64,000 nucleotides of DNA from Achatina immaculata (GCA_009760885.1 CM019704.1:10376303-10440302), one strand, 5' to 3'; numbered from the stretch's first letter, positions 45,700-57,370 are shown. The notes: generated by a model from the sequence alone, not told the origin. Numbers and translations: made by a program.

Positions 45700-46290
45700 T
45701 GACTTCCGGCTCGTTCGCAGCAGACGAACAAAAGTTCTCCAGGTCACGGCATGAAAAATTCAAATAGGGACATCGCGACTGTTTGTGGATTATGTAGGTA
45801 CTTTCCGCTTATTTATTACGGTGTGGTAAAAATATGACAGACTTGAGTGACTTTTGACACACAGACTGTCCCCGCTTGAAATCTTCTTGCTGTGTTTTGT
45901 GTCGGTATGTTCAAACTTTCTTCAGTTGTGCTGGGGACTAACGTGTCGCGCGGGGGGACAGAGTGGCCCGGCGCTGGACGGACCATAAACCGGATTTGTT
46001 GAGGAAGTTATAACACTAGACTTTTGCTGTTCAGTTTTCTTGTCACATCAAACGTGTGTTTGCGTGAATTTACACCTAATGGAAATCTTTACAAAGGTAC
46101 AGACTAGAGAAAAAATAAGACTTGGAATTAAAAGCATTCGTCGACGGAACCAGGTATTTTATGATTGCGTAATATTCCAGGCCCTGTGTAAAAAAAAAGT
46201 GATTGACAGGTCTTTAGTTTAGATAAAGTACCTCTACTTTATGAATATATAGTTTCTACAATTGTGCAGTTAATTATACATCCAGCAGGG
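45700..46290 (+). promoter_or_regulatory. Probable promoter and 5' UTR of the coiled-coil gene
   Basis: A CpG-rich patch (about 45,945-45,990, with GTGTCGCGCGGGGGGACAG and CGGCGCTGGACGG) lies in AT-rich sequence 300 bp upstream of the coding exon. A possible donor (CCAG|GTATTT) occurs at 46,153. A possible acceptor ending GTGCAG at 46,269 would make the coding exon start at 46,270. These assignments are inferred from motif positions only. Confidence 0.4.
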
Positions 46291-46535
46291 ATGGATGGCA
46301 AAAAGAGGCTAGCGGATCTGGATCCAGAGTTGGCCATATTTACTGGGGAACATGAGAGTAGGGTGCTGTCAATCCTGGAGGACAGGGATAAGATCATTAA
46401 GTTACAGCAACTGCAGATTGAGAGGTTAGAAGCCGAGCTTCGGCGAGTAAAAGCCGAGAGGGATTTACTACAGGTTCGACTGGCTACCTTTGTGGAGTCC
46501 ACACAACATAATGAGGAATTGGAGAGTGAGGCCAG
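46291..46535 (+). CDS. First coding exon of a coiled-coil protein, partial
   Basis: ATG at 46291 opens 81 codons plus two bases, ending at the consensus donor GCCAG|GTAAGT (46536). The peptide starts MDGKKRLADLDPELAIFTGE. Residues about 26-70 form a strongly charged heptad pattern (VLSILEDRDKIIKLQQLQIE and LEAELRRVKAERDLLQVRLA), so a dimeric parallel coiled coil is likely. Composition and GC content differ from the flanks. No family is certain: N-terminal zippers of this sort occur in cGMP-dependent kinases and many scaffold proteins, and I do not assign one. No downstream exon was recognised in the remaining 17 kb, so the first intron is long. Confidence 0.75.
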
Positions 46536-47069
46536 GTAAGTGTTTCAGTCATCCTCTTATGCAGTTTTAGACCTTGATTTGTGTCCCTATTCAGTCATTT
46601 CTCACACAGTTTAACTCAAGTTTTAGATGCTGATTTGTGTTTTTTTGTTGAAGGCTTCATATAGCTTTTTATATATAACACCTTGCCTGTTTTCCATAAT
46701 TAGAGTAATTTTTTTTGTTTATGGAGAGAAGTAAACATACTACAGTACTTATTTACACTTTTTTCATAACTGAAAAAAAAAGAAAATAAAACAATTGACT
46801 TATTCCTTTTAATAACGTATGGTACTTTTTTGTATTGCTTAATTTGTTGCATGATTAAAAGTGTTTTGGTAGATGTGATATTGTTGCAGGTTAAAATATT
46901 GAACATATGATAAGAGACAGATTCAGGTTAGTGTTGATAAAGCAGAAGATGGGAGATTGATAAGAGCTTGTTATCTGAGTAGGCAGAAGGACCATATTAA
47001 TCAGTGCATGAATAATTAAACATTTTATGCAATAGTTTAGATACTGCTTAAGCAAATGTATCTGAAAAC
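46536..47069 (+). other. Start of the first intron
   Basis: AT-rich sequence after the donor; no other feature. Confidence 0.4.
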
Positions 47070-48228
47070 ATGTATTTAATCAGAATGGTGTTGGTGATTT
47101 AATCACCTACACATGGAATAGTTTTATAGGTTTAATCACCTACACATGGAATAGTTTTATAGGTTTAATCACCTACACATGGAATAGTTTTATAGGTTTA
47201 ATCACCTACACATGGAATAGTTTAGAGGTTTAATCACTTACACATGGAATAGTTTATAGGTTTAATCACCTACACATGGAATAGTTTAGAGATTTAATCA
47301 CCTACACATGGAATAGTTTTATAGGTTTAATCACCTACACATGGAATAGTTTAGAGATTTAATCACCTAAACATGGAATAGTTTAGAGATTTAATCACCT
47401 ACACATGGAATAGTTTTATAGGTTTAATCACCTACACATGGAATAGTTTATAGATTTAATCACCTACACATGGAATAGTTTTATAGGTTTAATCACCTAC
47501 ACATGGAATAGTTCAGAGATTTAATTGCCTACACATGGAATAGTTTTATAGGTTTAATCACCTACACATGGAATAGTTTTAGAGGTTTAATCGCCTACAC
47601 ATGGAACAGTTTTAGAGGTTTAATCACCTACACATGGAATAGTTTTATAGGTTTAATCACCTACACATGGAACAGTTTTAGAGGTTTAATCACCTACACA
47701 TGGAACAGTTTTAGAGGTTTAATCACCTACACATGGAACAGTTTTATAGGTTTAATCACCTACACATGGAATAGTTTTATAGGTTTAATCACCTACACAT
47801 GGAATAGTTTTATAGGTTTAATCACCTACACATGGAATAGTTTTAGAGGTTTAATCACCTACACATGGAATAGTTTTAGAGGTTTAATCACCTACACATG
47901 GAACAGTTTTAGAGGTTTAATCACCTACACATGGAACAGTTTTAGAGGTTTAATCACCTACACATGGAACAGTTTTAGAGGTTTAATCACCTGCACATGG
48001 AAGTTTTAGAGGTTTAATCACCTACACATGGAATAGTTTTAGAGGTTTAATCACCTACACATGGAACAGTTTTAGAGGTTTAATCACCTACACATGGAAC
48101 AGTTTTAGAGGTTTAATCACCTACACATGGAACAGTTTTAGAGGTTTAATCACCTACACATGGAATAGTTTTATAGGTTTAATCACCTACACATGGAACA
48201 GTTTTAGAGGTTTAATCACCTACATATG
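47070..48228. repeat. 33-bp minisatellite, about 35 copies
   Basis: The unit is AATCACCTACACATGGAATA plus GTTTTATAGGTTT (33 bp, for example 47101 and 47134). Main variants are ATAG/ACAG and TTATAGG/TTAGAGG/TAGAGAT. The left half is mainly TTATAGG or TAGAGAT types, the middle and right mainly ACAGTTTTAGAGG, so neighbouring units are homogenised locally. Confidence 0.97.
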
Positions 48229-48799
48229 AAGTATTTTCATATTTTGTCATCGTAAGGATTGATTTTGCTAACTTTATCAACCTGTATACATTTGATGATT
48301 TTGATTATAAAAATAATAAGCCTTATGCTTATATGATGAAGACAGATGCATTCTTATGTTGTTACTTGTTTTTTTTGTGTGTGTTGTTACACAAAGTCTG
48401 CATTAGTTGTGGAAGGTGAATGGTTATAAATAGATTTAACTTTTCTATCAATTATTTAGCAGCAAACATTGACAGTTTTATCAATGTTGTAAATATTCAA
48501 ACTCTCAGATATTTCTAAAATTATGTTGTTATTTTGTGATGAGGAGTTTTATGGAAATTGTGCCGCTGCTTTCATTTCCATTTCTTGATTCACATTTCAG
48601 TTTCGTTATAAAATAGTGTAAAAGTTAAAAGAAAAAAAACTCTTTCCACTTAGCTGAATATTTTTTCTTTAACTATGGCTTTTATTTATTTATTTTTCAA
48701 TCCTAATATGTTTGTACATATTTCTTTAAGTAGGTACTTGAAACTTTTGTATAGGTTTCTTATACAGCTTCCTCATTGTAGGTAAGTCAGGGAAAATAT
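48229..48799. other. Unassigned AT-rich intron spacer
   Basis: No recognised feature. Confidence 0.3.
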
Positions 48800-49200
48800 G
48801 AGTGTAGACACCATTTACCCAGTATGTAGACACCATATCCCCAGTGTGTGGACACCATATCCCCAATATGTAGACACCACATTCCCAGTATGTAGACACC
48901 ATATCCCCAATATGTAGACACCATATCCCCAGTATGTAGACACCATATCCCCAGTATGTATACATCATATACTCAGTATATAGACACCATATCTCCATTA
49001 TGTAGACACCATATCCTCAGTATGTAGACACCATCTCCCCAGTATGTATACACTGTGTCTGCAGTATATAGACACCATATCTCCAGTATGTAGACATCAT
49101 ATCCTCAGTATGTAGACACTATCTCCCCAGTATGTATACATCATATCCTCAGTATATAGACACCATCTCCCCAGTATGTAGACAGTCATATCCCCAGTCT
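48800..49200. repeat. 22-bp minisatellite, about 18 copies
   Basis: The unit is TATGTAGACACCATATCCCC plus AG (22 bp, 48911 and 48933), with TATACATCATATCCTC variants. It makes a minus-strand GDMVSTYW-type periodic frame that is artefactual. Confidence 0.95.
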
Positions 49201-49334
49201 GTCAGAGTGCATGAAAAGTTGAGGAAAACATGGAAACTAACTAAAACTGTATCTCTCCCCCCCCCCCCTTTCACTAAATGAATAAGAAATTGGTGTAATG
49301 TGCCTTCTAGTAACAATATTTTTATGATGTTCTT

Positions 49335-51207
49335 TTGAAAGATGTAACAGTTACTTATCAGGTGGGTTAGTTTTGATAGATGCAACAGCTGCTTATCAGG
49401 TGGGTTAGTTTTGGTAGATGTAACAGCAACTTATCAGATGGGTTAGTTTTGATAGATGCAACAGTTACTTATCAGGTGGGTTAGTTTTGATAGATGTAAC
49501 AGCTTCTTATCAGGTGGGTTAGTTTTGATAGATGTAACAGTTACTTATCAGGTGGGTTAGTTTTGATAGATGTAACAGTTACTTATCAGGTGGGTTAGTT
49601 TTGATAGATGTAACAGTTACTTATCAGGTGGGTTAGTTTTGATAGATGTAACAGTTACTTATCAGGTGGGTTAGTTTTGATAGATGTAACAGTTACTTAT
49701 CAGGTGGGTTAGTTTTGATAGATGTAACAGTTACTTATCAGGTGGGTTAGTTTTGATAGATGTAACAGTTACTTATCAGGTGGGTTAGTTTTGATAGATG
49801 TAACAGTTACTTATCAGGTGGGTTAGTTTTGATAGATGTAACAGCTTCTTATCAGGTGGGTTAGTTTTGATAGATGTAACAGCTTCTTATCAGGTGGGTT
49901 AGTTTTGATAGATGTAACAGCTTCTTATCAGATGGGTTAGTTTTGATAGATGTAACAGTTACTTATCAGGTGGGTTAGTTTTGATAGATGTAACAGTTAC
50001 TTATCAGGTGGGTTAGTTTTGATAGATGTAACAGTTACTTATCAGATGGTTAGTTTTGATAGATGTAACAGTTACTTATCAGGTGGGTTAGTTTTGATAG
50101 ATGTAACAGTTACTTATCAGGTGGGTTAGTTTTGGTAGATGTAACAGCAACTTATCAGATGGGTTAGTTTTGATAGATGTAACAGTTACTTATCAGGTGG
50201 GTTAGTTTTGATAGATGTAACAGCAACTTATCAGATGGGTTAGTTTTGATAGATGCAACAGTTACTTATCAGGTGGGTTAGTTTTGATAGATGTAACAGC
50301 TTCTTATCAGGTGGGTTAGTTTTGATAGATGTAACAGCTTCTTATCAGGTGGGTTAGTTTTGATAGATGTAACAGCTTCTTATCAGGTGGGTTAGTTTTG
50401 ATAGATGTAACAGTTACTTATCAGGTGGGTTAGTTTTGATAGATGTAACAGTTACTTATCAGGTGGGTTAGTTTTGATAGATGTAACAGTTACTTATCAG
50501 GTGGGTTAGTTTTGATAGATGTAACAGTTACTTATCAGGTGGGTTAGTTTTGATAGATGTAACAGTTACTTATCAGGTGGGTTAGTTTTGATAGATGTAA
50601 CAGTTACTTATCAGGTGGGTTAGTTTTGATAGATGTAACAGCTTCTTATCAGGTGGGTTAGTTTTGATAGATGTAACAGCTTCTTATCAGGTGGGTTAGT
50701 TTTGATAGATGTAACAGCTTCTTATCAGATGGGTTAGTTTTGATAGATGTAACAGTTACTTATCAGGTGGGTTAGTTTTGATAGATGTAACAGTTACTTA
50801 TCAGGTGGGTTAGTTTTGATAGATGTAACAGTTACTTATCAGATGGGTTAGTTTTGATAGATGTAACAGTTACTTATCAGGTGGGTTAGTTTTGATAGAT
50901 GTAACAGTTACTTATCAGGTGGGTTAGTTTTGATAGATGTAACAGTTACTTATCAGATGGGTTAGTTTTGATAGATGTAACAGTTACTTATCAGATGGGT
51001 TAGTTTTGATAGATGTAACAGCTTCTTATCAGATGGGTTAGTTTTGATAGATGTAACAGTTACTTATCAGGTGGGTTAGTTTTGATAGATGTAACAGTTA
51101 CTTATCAGGTGGGTTAGTTTTGATAGATGTAACAGTTACTTATCAGGTGGGTTAGTTTTGATAGATGTAACAGTTACTTATCAGGTGGGTTCGTTTTGAT
51201 AGATATG
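49335..51207. repeat. 38-bp minisatellite, about 49 copies
   Basis: The unit is GATAGATGTAACAGTTACTT plus ATCAGGTGGGTTAGTTTT (38 bp, 49565 and 49603). Sub-types differ at TTAC/CTTC/CAAC and GGTGGG/GATGGG. The order of sub-types repeats at an offset of 797 bp (21 units less one base); see findings. It is the longest array in the window. Confidence 0.97.
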
Positions 51208-51775
51208 TGTGTGTGCGCGCCTGTGAAAGCTTCTACTCACCGCCAGCTACAACTTACCATAGAGATCAGACAGGAGAGCAGAAATGAAAATGGTTGGAAT
51301 GTATGTAGCAGTGGATTGTATGAGCACTCTTGCTAGAGTCATGCTTGTGTTCTTAGGAAGGTCGTTGCCATGTAGCACATCTACACTTTCTATACAACAC
51401 GCATTCATCTCTTGTATTTTGTGTTTCTTTTACCAGGCTTTTTTTACCTCGTTAATTTCACTTTTTTGTTGTTGGTTGTTGTTGTTGTTGTTGTTGTTGT
51501 AATGTTTGATGAACTTGAATGCTTTTTCTGAACTGGTTATTGTTTTATACATATTTTTGCAATTAGCCATGAAATGTTGAGCAACGGTTTAATCAGTGAG
51601 CTCTAGAAGGAGAAAAAAACCCAAATTACTTCTTACACAAAGGTAAAGGTTTTTTGTACACAATCCAGTCTGACCTTTTTGTTCTCATATTCCTCTACTT
51701 TCATACTGTTAAATCGGTTACACATATCCAACATTTACTTGTGCAAAGTTAACTACAGTAGTTTCATTACATACA
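51208..51775. other. Unassigned spacer
   Basis: Contains a (GTT)n run at about 51470-51500. No gene was recognised. Confidence 0.3.
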
Positions 51776-51778
51776 TTT

Positions 51779-51800
51779 TCAAAGGGTTAAGAATTGGGCA
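51779..51800 (-). mobile_element. LINE H-like 3' terminus
   Basis: AAAGGGTTAAGAATTGGGCA on the plus strand is the reverse complement of the end of the LINE H 3' UTR (about 44,783-44,802). The adjoining sequence on the minus strand is not LINE H, so this may be a separate element sharing the tail or a diverged relative. Confidence 0.45.
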
Positions 51801-51825
51801 CGGAGGCTCGTCTGACATTAACTTT

Positions 51826-51854
51826 CACACACGCATGCGCGCGCGCACGCACGC

Positions 51855-51893
<39 letters not shown>
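51826..51893. repeat. CA/CG and (GA)n microsatellite
   Basis: ACACACGCATGCGCGCGCGC passes into an uninterrupted (AG)n run of about 28 bp. It forms the left border of the 631-bp duplication. Confidence 0.9.
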
Positions 51894-51894
<1 letters not shown>

Positions 51895-53120
51895 GAAGGT
51901 TAGAATTATTATGGGTTTTTCATTAGACTACGAATATATAGAATAAAATCTATAAAGAATGCAGAGAACGAAAGGAACAACTGTTATATGTGTTTATTCT
52001 TGTACTTTCTGTGGTACATTCAGACACTGAACTGTATGCAGTGTTAAAATGTCAGAAAAGAAATGTACAAGGCAGAATAAAGACGACTGTAGTGGAGGAG
52101 AAATAGAAAAATAAACATGGGTGGTATAACAGGTCTACGCCTTGAATACTTGGGACTTACACTCTGTATAAAGAGGTCACGCTAACTGTAGCGCAGTCAT
52201 GTATTATATGCTTGACTGATTCATCGTGGGAACTGTTGTGACAGAACACTGGAGATATAGTTTGGTATGTGCAGAGAAAACATTAGTCTGTCTGCTAGTT
52301 TACGTACGGGGAAGAGAGCTTTCATTTTGATCTTTGAACTGGCATGTTATAACTGAGTGTTAGACACGGCAGAATAGGATGATAGATTGTGTGATTACGT
52401 ATCAGATAGCATGTAACACAGGGTATGCTTACATATCACGCATTTTGTACACCTAGGGGAACCTTGGTGACAGAACGTCAAGACTGGATGAGAGAAAGAG
52501 AGAGAGGAGAGAGAGAGAAAGAGAGGAAGGTTAGAATTATTATGGGTTTTTCATTAGACTACGAATATATAGAATAAAATCTATAAAGAATGCAGAGAAC
52601 GAAAGGAACAACTGTTATATGTGTTTATTCTTGTACTTTCTGTGGTACATTCAGACACTGAACTGTATGCAGTGTTAAAATGTCAGAAAAGAAATGTACA
52701 AGGCAGAATAAAGACGACTGTAGTGGAGGAGAAATAGAAAAATAAACATGGGTGGTATAACAGGTCTACGCCTTGAATACTTGGGACTTACACTCTGTAT
52801 AAAGAGGTCACGCTAACTGTAGCGCAGTCATGTATTATATGCTTGACTGATTCATCGTGGGAACTGTTGTGACAGAACACTGGAGATATAGTTTGGTATG
52901 TGCAGAGAAAACATTAGTCTGTCTGCTAGTTTACGTACGGGGAAGAGAGCTTTCATTTTGATCTTTGAACTGGCATGTTATAACTGAGTGTTAGACACGG
53001 CAGAATAGGATGATAGATTGTGTGATTACGTATCAGATAGCATGTAACACAGGGTATGCTTACATATCACGCATTTTGTACACCTAGGGGAACCTTGGTG
53101 ACAGAACGTCAAGACTGGAT

Positions 53121-53125
<5 letters not shown>
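51894..53125. repeat. 631-bp tandem duplication, two copies
   Basis: Copy 1 (51894-52524) and copy 2 (52525-53125 and beyond) align without any indel at an offset of 631. For example TTAGAATTATTATGGG starts at 51900 and 52531, and AAGACTGGAT at 52480 and 53111. I found no mismatch outside the GA tracts when comparing by eye. Junctions lie in (GA)n sequence at about 51890, 52500-52525 and 53122-53150. No coding frame or known repeat was recognised in the unit. Confidence 0.95.

Positions 53126-53151
<26 letters not shown>
53126..53151. repeat. (GA)n microsatellite
   Basis: It lies between the duplication and the 3' end of LINE E. Confidence 0.9.
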
Positions 53152-54850
53152 GCCTACATTTATTAGCCTTTATTGAAGAGGAACCTGTTCTTAAGAGGCA
53201 GTATTTTGATGCGTTTGTGCTGGTTAGTTGTTTGTGCTTGATCTTTGTCACTAATAAGCTTTACTGCTCGCTTTTGGAGTGAGCAAAGCCTCTTTGTATT
53301 TGACACTGAGCAACCATCCCAAACTGTTGAGCAATAGTCTAAATGTGTTTGTATATGAGATATGTAGTATGTCTTCCTAGTGTCTTGATCGATGAAGTGC
53401 TTAATTTTGGCTAACTGGTATACTTTTTGTGCGATGAGTTTTGTTAGACATTGCACATGAGAGTTCCAGGTCAGATGTTGGTCAATAATAAGACCTAGTG
53501 TTTTGTGCTCGCTAACGTTTTCTGTCTTTGATGTTTCTGTACAGAGCCGAAGTGTTGTTTTTGTTGCGTTTTGTAGTTTGTCTTGTTGTTATGAGCATTG
53601 ATTTTGTTTTATCGGTGTTTATAATCATGCCATTATTTTTGCTCCATCTAATTAAATTGTATAACTAGACCTGAAGAGTTGATTCTAGATTAATACAATC
53701 GTAGTCATTGGTGTAGACTGTGCAATCATCGGCAAAAAGGTCACAAGAAGAGTGTTTAAGATGAAGTGGAAGATCATTGATACAGATAGCAAAGAGCAAC
53801 GGGCCTAGAATAGAACCTTGCGGAACACCAGTGTCAACTTTAGCAGAATTTGATAGAGAATTGTTGAAGAATACTACCTGTTGTCTGTCTGAAAGAAACG
53901 ATGCAATTAATTTTATTAGGTCAGGGTGCATATCGTGGTCAGTCATATCAAATGCCTTTTTAAAGTCGACAAAGATGGCACCACATAGTCTGTCATCATT
54001 TATGTTTACTAACTAGTTTTCTGTCATTTTGGTAAGAGCTGTATGGCAGGAATGATTGCGTCTAAAGCCTGACTGACTGTCTATGAGTAAATTGTTCTCT
54101 TGCATGTGTCGTAGAGTTATTTTGTGTATGTGTTTTTCGAGTGGTTTTGATAATATGGATATTGGTCTATAGTTGGTAAGATTGTTGGATGAGCCAGATT
54201 TAAAGCGAGGATACACCTTAGCAGTTTTAAAAGCCTCAGGGAAATAACATTTTGCAATGCACTGGTTGTAAATATACGTTAGTGTATGTGAAATGACAGG
54301 TGCAGCATAACGTAAGATCTTATTACTAATATCAAGCCCAGCTGTATTGTTGTTTTCTGGGTGGGCTACATATATATGATCTAATAATGTGGATGATACT
54401 TCTGTTACTCTAGCAGGTTTGGTGAGAATTTGGCAAAAATTATAGGATAATATAATACTGCTCCAAGTTGGATTTGATTGTGTTAGATCTATGTTGAAAT
54501 TTCCAAGAATGATAATATCTTTGAACCTAAAAGTTTGAACCTCATCTATCATAGTCGTGAAGTGATCGTATCACAGGGATGATTCATTTGGATTACAGTA
54601 CAAAAGTCCAATAATTAATGGGCTCTGGTTTGGTATTTTAACTTCCGCCCAAATACACTCTACCTCTAATGATTCGAGGTCTTCTCTACGACTAAACTGG
54701 ATAGTTGTGGAGACATACATTACTAGACCTGTTTCTAGTTTCCTGGTTGGGTCACGCCGGATCAGGTTCAAACCGTTAATTCTAATATCTTCATCGATTA
54801 TGTTCCTATTTAAACGGCTTTCAGAGAAGCCAAAAAATGTGGAAAGTTTG
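53152..54850 (-). mobile_element. LINE family E (CR1/Jockey-like) with internal deletion
   Basis: A minus-strand non-LTR element. The 5' part encodes an AP-type endonuclease (LIIGLLYCNPNESS, DIIILGNFNIDLT and LLDHIYVAHPEN). This is joined directly to RT sequence (KILRYAAPVISHTLTYIYNQ, NYRPISILSKPLEKHI and SGFRRNHSCHTALTKM). Further on come DTGVPQGSILGPLLFAICIN and the catalytic DLFADDCTVYTND, and then YCSTVWDGCSVSNTKRLCSL with LQKRAVKLI. Stops and shifts at about 54,570, 54,013 and 53,660 break the frame. The 3' end meets a (GA)n tract. Confidence 0.88.
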
Positions 54851-55500
54851 ATTTAATATGTGTGTTACTTCAGGAATTTTACCTGATAGGTGATTATGTA
54901 AGGAGTGGGAGAAAAAGCAAGCAGTGACCCGGTTTTGATTGGAAATCCCACTGGCCAGAGACGGCCCCGTTTTGAATGGAAATACCCAGTCCTTCGAGTC
55001 CGTCGCGGAGCAGGTATATAAGACAAGAGAGAGAAGTTTAAAGGAGATGCCATAAGCTGAGCACGTTGGAGTCCAGCGACCGTGTCATTGTGGACGAGAG
55101 TGGTCATTCGATAGATGGAGGCTGACGTGTATAGTTTAGTTGTGTGCATTTGTAATCAGGGTTGAACTCATATTATTCAAGGAAATGTTTTTTTATGAAT
55201 CAGTAGTGCGTGTGGAAATATATAAATATATGGACCATGCGCATAGGATTCGTTTGATTCGTATTGCCTTGTGGATCCGAATTTTGTAAATACAAGGATC
55301 GTGATTTTATAAAAAGGATTGTTGTTTCGTGTTGCTGTTGTTTATATGTAAGGTGTGAACGTATGGTCTAGTCATCCTTCCACCACTCAGTACGGCGGCG
55401 GCAAGACAGAAATAAAAGATTGAACAACAATTCACGTCAGTAAAGTAAATATAAAATACTACACCAATAAATATAAGTACTACACAATACATTTTTCGGT
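54851..55500 (+). other. Possible solo LTR or promoter-like repeat
   Basis: A GC-rich block with GCAGGTATATAAGACAAG (TATA-box-like, about 55,011) is followed about 400 bp later by an AATAAA motif (55,410). That layout fits an LTR, but I could not find convincing TG...CA ends with a target duplication, so the call is tentative. It could also be a host promoter. Confidence 0.3.
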
Positions 55501-56340
55501 AGGTGGGGTCATTTTATTTTATTTTCCTGTCTACTGTTATTGGTTTGAAAGTAATTCCTGTTATGATACTTAATACTGAAGTAAATAAACTTTTAAATAC
55601 TACATAGAAGCACACTCTGTATATTAAACTTTCAATTGGTACACAACTCACCAGCTGAAATAATTGGAAACTGAAAGAGTGACACGCCTAACTACTGAAT
55701 AATTAAACGCTGAAATATGCGAGTTCACTAACAAGTTGAGTAATTAAGTATATAGTTCTCACACACAGATACAACTCACAAACTGCAAGGACCTATAGAA
55801 AGTTGACAAGAATTAGAAAAATAGATACAAAAGAAAGGGGGCAAGAAATAAAATGCAATAATAAAACGTAAAGAATTCTAAATAAACTTAAGAAAGAAGA
55901 TATCAGTCACTATGTCTTGCTGAGTAATAATTCTTTTTCGACATTGCGGGTTGAAGGTTTCAGTTTGTGATGGATTACGATGATACTGCCATCAGTTTAA
56001 GGCATGTGGTGTCTGTAAGGTACCATGCCATGTGAATTATGCAGAGATAACATATAGGCATGACTCAGGGCTGCAGGGCTAAATTGCAACAAATACTGCA
56101 GCTCCAGATTTATTTGAGGATATTGCATGGAACTTGCTTGTGTGTTGTTGAAGTCTTCCAATGAGCTGTGCGACGGAGGAAGAACCCTGACGTTGACGCT
56201 CGTATCAGCTCGTCTGACCGTCTGAGGCTGACGTGAGGGTAGGGGTGGAAACATTTTGTCATAGTCAGTGGTTTGCTGTGGATCAGATGGTGCAGATTTG
56301 GAGGTCCCTATGGTTTTAGTGCTCTGAGTAGAGCTGGAGA
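55501..56340. other. Unassigned spacer
   Basis: AT-rich to 55,990. An 85-residue minus-strand frame (55997-56254, Pro/Ser/His-rich) could not be assigned. Confidence 0.3.
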
Positions 56341-56384
56341 GAGAGAGAGAGAGAGAGAGACGCCTACATTTATTAGCCTTTATT
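56341..56384 (-). mobile_element. LINE E 3' tail next to (GA)n
   Basis: A (GA)n run (about 56338-56360) is followed by GCCTACATTTATTAGCCTTT (56362-56381), identical to the end of LINE E at 53152-53174. Beyond it the sequence diverges, so this is either an extremely truncated E copy or a different element with the same tail. Confidence 0.7.
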
Positions 56385-56974
56385 TTGATATGTTTGTACA
56401 GGCTTTTGTTCTCTTGAATACTCGAAAAGTAGCCGAGACCACAATAACAGAGAGCTTAAAATAAAGAAGCAGGGACAGCCACAACGGTAACATTAAAGGC
56501 TGTTGTTATCAGTGTACTAATAACTTAAACACAGCGGTTGGCTATAATTACATCATGGACGAAAAAAGACAACATTAATTTTTTTTTTCAACTAGTGCGA
56601 AGGAACTGTAAATATAACTCCACATCAAAGACTGTTATTTCGGCATTTTTCTCTCACACAATGCTCGCCCGTCTTATCATTATAGGTTATCTTACTCTTA
56701 GCCAGTGTTGTCTTGGCAGCACGCTCAATAAGGGAAGTACGGTCATGTTTTCATGTACTTCATCACTGCTAATGGCATTATGTGATAAAGGTTTGCAGTT
56801 CATGCATTAAGTTACTTGCAGGACAAGGTAAACCTGTGTTATCAAACGAGAAGTACTGCATTTAGGAAGTTTAGATTGATATAGAGAAGTGAAGCATATC
56901 TAGTATGTAGTGATACTATCGTGACATTTATTAGGCGTCAGAAGTATGCTAGAAAAGTAATTCTTTTACTGATA
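56385..56974. other. Unassigned spacer
   Basis: No recognised feature. Confidence 0.3.
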
Positions 56975-57047
56975 CAATCATTTTTACCACCACCACCACC
57001 ACTACTGCTACTGCTACTACTATTACTACTACCACTGCTACTACTAT

Positions 57048-57079
<32 letters not shown>

Positions 57080-57080
57080 T

Positions 57081-57119
<39 letters not shown>

Positions 57120-57297
57120 TACAGCTGCTACTACTACTACTGCTACTACCACCACCACTACTACTACTACTGCTACTACCACCACTACAGCTGCTACTAC
57201 TACTACTGCTACTACCACCACCACCACCACTACTACTACTACCACCACCACCACCACTACCACCACTACAGCTGCTACTACTACTACTGCTACTACC

Positions 57298-57350
<53 letters not shown>

Positions 57351-57370
57351 TACAGCTGCTACTACTACTA
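56975..57370. repeat. Trinucleotide (ACT/ACC/GCT)n tract
   Basis: Interrupted ACT, ACC and GCT triplets, with a block containing ACTACAGCTGCTACTACTAC recurring four times at about 57,118-57,370. It gives long poly-Leu, poly-Val and poly-Thr frames with no biological meaning that I can support. Confidence 0.95.

Noticed and set aside
46291..46535. Assignment as a cGMP-dependent protein kinase N-terminus
   Set aside because: Only a general leucine-zipper resemblance; no family-specific residues can be confirmed without the downstream exons.
47070..51207. CRISPR-like direct repeats
   Set aside because: Units are contiguous without unique spacers and the DNA is eukaryotic; these are minisatellites.
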